Shown in pieces: positions 59,803 to 64,000 of a stretch of DNA of 64,000 bases. The stretch's first letter is position 1; every line of letters starts with the position of its first letter. The notes below the pieces were generated by a model. The model was not told the DNA's origin and did no database searches. It saw only the letters and a list, made by a program, of their open reading frames with translations. Source of the stretch: Prostheceraeus crozeri (taxonomy: Eukaryota; Platyhelminthes; Polycladida; Euryleptidae); NCBI GenBank assembly GCA_907163375.1, contig CAJQUW010015371.1, positions 434,001 through 498,000 of the forward strand. The letters run 5' to 3'. The translations under genes and the position numbers were made by a program.

Positions 59803-60330
59803 TTACTGTCGATTTTCACACACCGATTTCCGCTTTGGGGCTTGTTCATCTCTCTTTGATAAAAGATTGCGTAGGAGAGTAAGATGGATCAAATTGTGGG
59901 TGTAAGATAGATTGCGTAGGAGAGTAAGATGGATCAAATTGTGGGTGTAAGATAGGATGAGCCTTTTTGCAAGTGCTTCTCTTGACGTAATTAAAATTGA
60001 TATTTGATTCCTGTTCAGAAATGTCATGCGTAGGCGAGGGGATCGTAAATCCAACAAAATAATTGGACTCAGATGGATCATCAGTTGATTTGTGATGATA
60101 TGCCATTTCCGTTGTGATTTAAATGCTCGTGAGGAAAGGAATTTTGAACCGTTTTTGTATTTGATTAGTTTGCATCCACAAAGGAATATGCTTTTAGTCA
60201 GCTCATCTTCTGCTGCATAATTATCGATGTTATCGCCTTGTTCGTCAGTTGCCTTTATCCATATATGATAAGTTCTTAGTAGTCTAGCAGACAGAATCAA
60301 CGCTGCTGGTAACGAGGTTGGAATTGCCAC
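59803..60330 (-). CDS. Unassigned open frame with 15-residue tandem repeat
   Basis: 175 codons from ATG 60330, no family recognised. A 45-bp duplication inside it keeps the frame and gives two copies of LSYTHNLIHLTLLRN. A second minus-strand frame is open over 59846-60106 and reads the same duplication as HPQFDPSYSPTQ repeats, so it is uncertain which frame, if either, is coding. It could be an exon of an unrecognised gene or chance. Confidence 0.2.
   Translation of the reverse strand: MAIPTSLPAALILSARLLRTYHIWIKATDEQGDNIDNYAAEDELTKSIFLCGCKLIKYKNGSKFLSSRAFKSQRKWHIITNQLMIHLSPIILLDLRSPRLRMTFLNRNQISILITSREALAKRLILSYTHNLIHLTLLRNLSYTHNLIHLTLLRNLLSKRDEQAPKRKSVCENRQ
59864..59953. repeat. 45-bp tandem duplication
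   Basis: AGATTGCGTAGGAGAGTAAG and the following bases are repeated without visible change at a period of 45 bp. Confidence 0.9.
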
Positions 60331-60474
60331 CAGGGATTTTCGGGGCAGAGGGCATAAAACAGAAGAAAATGCACACCCGATAAAATGGGTCCGAAGTCGT
60401 CTAGAGATGCTGTAAAAAGTAATTGGAAAAAGGAATGTGACAAGATATCTGGGAAAGTCAGGTTGTTATCATTA

Positions 60475-60820
60475 TCGTATATACTCTCCTATAGGTCGAT
60501 CCGACTATAAGTCGACCCTCCGACTTTACCGCCCAAATACTGGTATATTTCCATAGGCCCGCCTATTAGACGAGATGGAAAAGTGAAATTTTTGTAGAGT
60601 CAAGTTCGTCAGAAGTCCGTCAGTAATGATTTTAATTACAATTTATAAACAATTTTGATTACCCCGGTAATAGCGATGTATTGAGTATTGCGCGCGCACC
60701 GGTAACTGCGGTAACAGGAAAAATGTTATAAAATTAATGGGACCCGCCCATAAGTCGAGACCCCTACTTTTAGAATGAATTTTGGGTAAAAAAACTCGGC
60801 TTATAGGCGAGTATATGCGG
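60475..60820. mobile_element. 346-bp MITE with CCGTATATAC-type tips
   Basis: Left end TCGTATATACTCTCCTATAG, right end reverse-complemented CCGCATATACTCGCCTATAA. TA lies on each side (60473-60474, 60821-60822). GTCGA-type subterminal repeats (AAGTCGACC, AAGTCGAGACC) occur in both halves. No coding potential. Superfamily uncertain. Confidence 0.75.
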
Positions 60821-61504
60821 TATGTCAAATTAGAAAGTGACCTATGCAGACTTGCAACAGGTCCTTGTAGTTTTTGATAGTCCATAGCCAAACAATAGGT
60901 ATTATTAAATTTCAAAGTCAAGCCGATTCGTCTTATTTTTAAATGATAGACATGTGCTGCACTGGATGGAAAAACCCGACTTTGGAATTCCAAAGGCCGC
61001 GGACACTTTGTATAGCAGTAAAACGCGCTCAGTCAACATTATCGATACATCATTCGAAATTTAGCTTCTTGAGATCTCCAATTTTTTGTGTGCATCAAAA
61101 TGAGAAAGTATTCGAATTGATGCTCATATGGTTATTTCATTTTATCGCATTATTCCTAGAACACGAGGGCCGCGTTTGTTTCGCGTGATTCGTGAGTATG
61201 TCGAAAATATCCCAATGGGAGCGTGTGCATTCGCTTACCCTTCAACACCGCGTGCATTTGCAAAAAGATATTTCCTAATATTTTGATAAATTAACTTTCA
61301 CTTACTTCCAAAAATGAATGGAAAGTAATTTTCAGGCCCGACCGAGTATCCACCACGCTGTTTGCTGATGAGGGCCGCAACATTTTCCCAATTGTCAGAT
61401 TCGTTTTGTTATTAGCTTACATGTAAATAGTTTTTGGTGCAATTTCCGTCACTGCATAATGTGATTTGAAATGAAGTTGCGGAATCGATCAGCTTTTACA
61501 TTCA

Positions 61505-62349
61505 CAGGCCTCCCAGCGTCATAAAAAGTCATAAAATTCCAGATTTTCAAAAAGGTCATAAAAAGAAATATAGCACCTGTCATAGAAAGTCATAAAATTT
61601 TTTGTAATTTTTCGACCATTTCGATTTAAACTTTACTTCTATGCATGTTTTTTACAGAATCAAATTATAGGCTGTTATCTATTTTGTTGTGAAAACACAT
61701 TTTGAAATATTTTCATTATTGAAAGCAAGAGTACCCAAAGTCATATTGTAAAACAGAAACAACTGTCGATGATAATCAGTCAAACATGTACCAGGCAGAC
61801 GCCCTTCGTCAGTGACAATGAATGATCCGTGTCAAAGGCTATCTTTATCTATGATATCCATTTATAATTACTTCTCGTGTGTACTTGAACTTAAATTGCC
61901 GTAGTTATCACTTCTGATTTGAATCGTCATTATCATGACTTGATTGTGGATTATTTTGTTAAAATTGTTGTTAGACTTTTGCTCCGATCTTTATCAGAAA
62001 CGCGTGCCTGCCTGACATTGATAAGTTATCATCCATCAAGTTAATGATTATTTTGTTACATTCTTAAAATTTTTATGTAACTACTAGTCAGAAAGTGTTG
62101 TTTTTTATATGATATTTTTAACATGCTGCCGATTGGATATAGAAAAATATAATTTTTGTTCTCTTTAAATTGTTGGTTTTTAGAGTGTCATAATATGATA
62201 AAAGTCATGTAGAACCCATGTGTATTTTTGCAGGAATATGTGGTTAGATATGCGTTAAACGTCCATGTATCATTCCGCATGGTCATGACATTTTCTAAAA
62301 TTGGTCATAAAATCATAAAATATTTAATCCGGAATCGCTGGGAGGCCTG
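61505..62349. mobile_element. hAT-type non-autonomous element, 845 bp
   Basis: Starts CAGGCCTCCCAGCG and ends CGCTGGGAGGCCTG, a perfect 14-bp inverted tip. Both subterminal regions hold repeated GTCATAAAA motifs (at least four on the left, two on the right). The flanks do not give a clean 8-bp duplication, so the target repeat has decayed. No transposase recognised. Confidence 0.78.
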
Positions 62350-64000
62350 CATTTATTAAAGATTTGTAGTGCTTGTTTTATGATGTGTCATTTTACTTTT
62401 TTTATGGTGTTTCACATTTTGCCCAAATGACCTTTTGTATCTAATGAAGTTTGTTTAATGCAGTGCTCTTCCTGAAGTTGCAAATACTAAGCGGGATTTA
62501 TGATTTTGGGAAAATTATTCTTCTACCATGAATATTCTTAAAACTGCAAATCATTCAATGGTTGTATTCAAGTTGTAATTATTGAGTTTAGAAAGTCCTC
62601 CGCTAAAGTTGGAGTTTTATAATTCGAATTTCAAAAAAGGTATACCTCATTTTGTATCTCCTGATCTGAAGATAAGTGTCGCTCTTGCTCCCAAGTGAAG
62701 CTGGTTGAATATAAAAAGTATCTTAGATTTCTGCGATATTTTTTAGAATATTAGTGCTTTTGGAATGATGTCTTTTTCTTGATTTTGTTGAACCATCTTC
62801 AGACAGTAATCAGAGCAAGCATCTCCGTAAGTGATTGAACAGTTCTGTTCATTTTATTGAATACAGACGTTGTTTATCTGCCACTACAATTTAATTTCCA
62901 GGTTCCAGGTAATTTTTAGTTCTCTCAGGAATGAGAATTCCCAGGGTGTGGCATGAGAGTGGGAAAGGATGTGTGGAATAGTTCTGCAGAAGTATATTTT
63001 CAATTTGCTTTTAGGTCTTCCGTCAGCACTTCCGAACAGGTCTCCTTTGGTCTTCCTCTCTTATTAACACCATTCACCTCTAGCTCTATTGCGCTTTTCA
63101 CACATAATTGTCGATCTTTCCTCATCACGTGTCTATACCATCGCAATCAGATTCAATTGTGCATAAATAAGAAATCGAAAATTCGAATGTTAGTCACGAA
63201 TGCGCTAAACGTCCCAATAAGATGTAAGATCACAATTTCGCTCCAGTAAGGTACGTGAAAATACAGCATCGTTTCTGTTGTATCAACTTCTACTTGAAAG
63301 TTAAACATAACCGATTAACCGAATTGAATTTGAGAAAAACAGTGCACACGTACCGCCAAGTGATATCAGGAAGATCCACATGAGTCACAACTCAATGTAA
63401 CTCAGCTCACAACTCATACTGCTGTTCTGCTTTGCCACTCGCTACTCATTACTCCTCAGGCGCATGCGAAATTGAACATCAAATCAATCTTCTGAAAGAT
63501 TCGATTTCAAGCGGCGAGGGGTTGGATTTTCGTTATCACGGTGGACGAAGTTCCTAATGCTCCAAGAAGTTCGGTCAAAATTCAACATTATTCAAGCTAT
63601 GTGTACATAATTTCATAATGTTCTCGTTCAAAATAATTGCTCCCATTAAACTTTTTCTTTATTTATTCTTTTGGAACCTCACCGTTATCAAGAAGCAAGA
63701 CTTCAATAATTGACATTATGATTCGTTTATCATCGATTCAATCCAACGAGTGCAAAATGTTAATCTGTAGCACATGAGTACAGCTATTATTAGTTTTCTG
63801 CAGGGATCGGAAATACCTGATTGGAATAAAAGAAAAATTCTCCAACATTACCAATCAATTAATCAAAGTGACTGAAAGTTATCAACAGAATAGCTCTGAT
63901 GATTGGAATGCTCATACATCCCATACGTGCAGACTAACTGCACGAAATACCCGGGTATTTTACTTATTCGGTGATTTCATCCTATTTTAAGTGTCGTCAG
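62350..64000. other. No gene recognised
   Basis: AT-rich with a few short open frames; the 98-codon frame at 62953-63249 (+) has no motif. Confidence 0.4.

Larger units (their letters stand above)
56801..60474. other. No gene firmly recognised
   Basis: AT-rich. Open frames at 57773-58075 (+) and 58812-58997 (-) have no recognisable domain. One tandem duplication lies at 59864-59953. Confidence 0.4.

Overview
This is an AT-rich nuclear window from a multicellular animal, most likely a marine or other aquatic invertebrate. It shows spliced coding exons with GT/AG borders, one 59-bp intron beside introns of 12-13 kb, and a dense mixture of Penelope-like elements, LINEs, mariner/Tc1 and hAT-type transposons and tRNA-derived repeats. 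I cannot name the species. There is no operon structure, no CRISPR array and no prokaryotic signal.

Host genes. The main gene is an EXD3 / mut-7-type 3'-5' exonuclease on the + strand. Five consecutive exons (5653-5792, 5852-5955, 7957-8378, 20717-20778, 33831-34258) join in phase to give about 385 residues: the helical N-terminal region, then the DEDD exonuclease fold. The 5' start lies upstream of the first exon seen. The exon with the last exonuclease motif and the C-terminal domain was not found. On the opposite strand, inside the 12-kb intron and just beside the 62-bp exon, is a small single-pass membrane protein gene or terminal exon with PPxY-type motifs (20109-20621).

Layout. 1-5.6 kb: Penelope-like endonuclease debris, a TA microsatellite and a mariner with 140-bp inverted repeats. 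5.6-34.3 kb: the exonuclease gene, whose introns hold hAT-type elements (6.86-6.99, 14.2-15.9 kb), TIR elements, tRNA-like sequences, Penelope debris (17.1 kb) and three LINEs (24.3-25.0, 25.6-29.3, 29.4-30.1 kb). 34.3-47.5 kb: a 5'-truncated LINE with a clear target duplication (37.3-39.0 kb), a Tc1-like fossil (41.1-42.1 kb), a LINE tail (44.6 kb) and a TIR element that contains a Penelope endonuclease (45.1-46.4 kb). 47.5-51.3 kb: a second copy of the 25.6-kb LINE, split by an 895-bp hAT-type element. 52.3-56.8 kb: a nearly whole Penelope-like element with its GIY-YIG endonuclease at the N-terminus (Naiad/Chlamys type), flanked by 214-bp direct repeats and nested in an older inverted repeat. 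57-64 kb: mostly no recognisable gene, with one small TIR element and one hAT-type element.

The most interesting items are the N-terminal-endonuclease Penelope element, a 2A-like ribosome-skipping motif (DIERNPGP) ahead of a PHD-like finger in the LINE at 25.9 kb, the long-TIR mariner inside a microsatellite, hammerhead-ribozyme-like half-cores beside Penelope debris, and the antisense membrane-protein gene.
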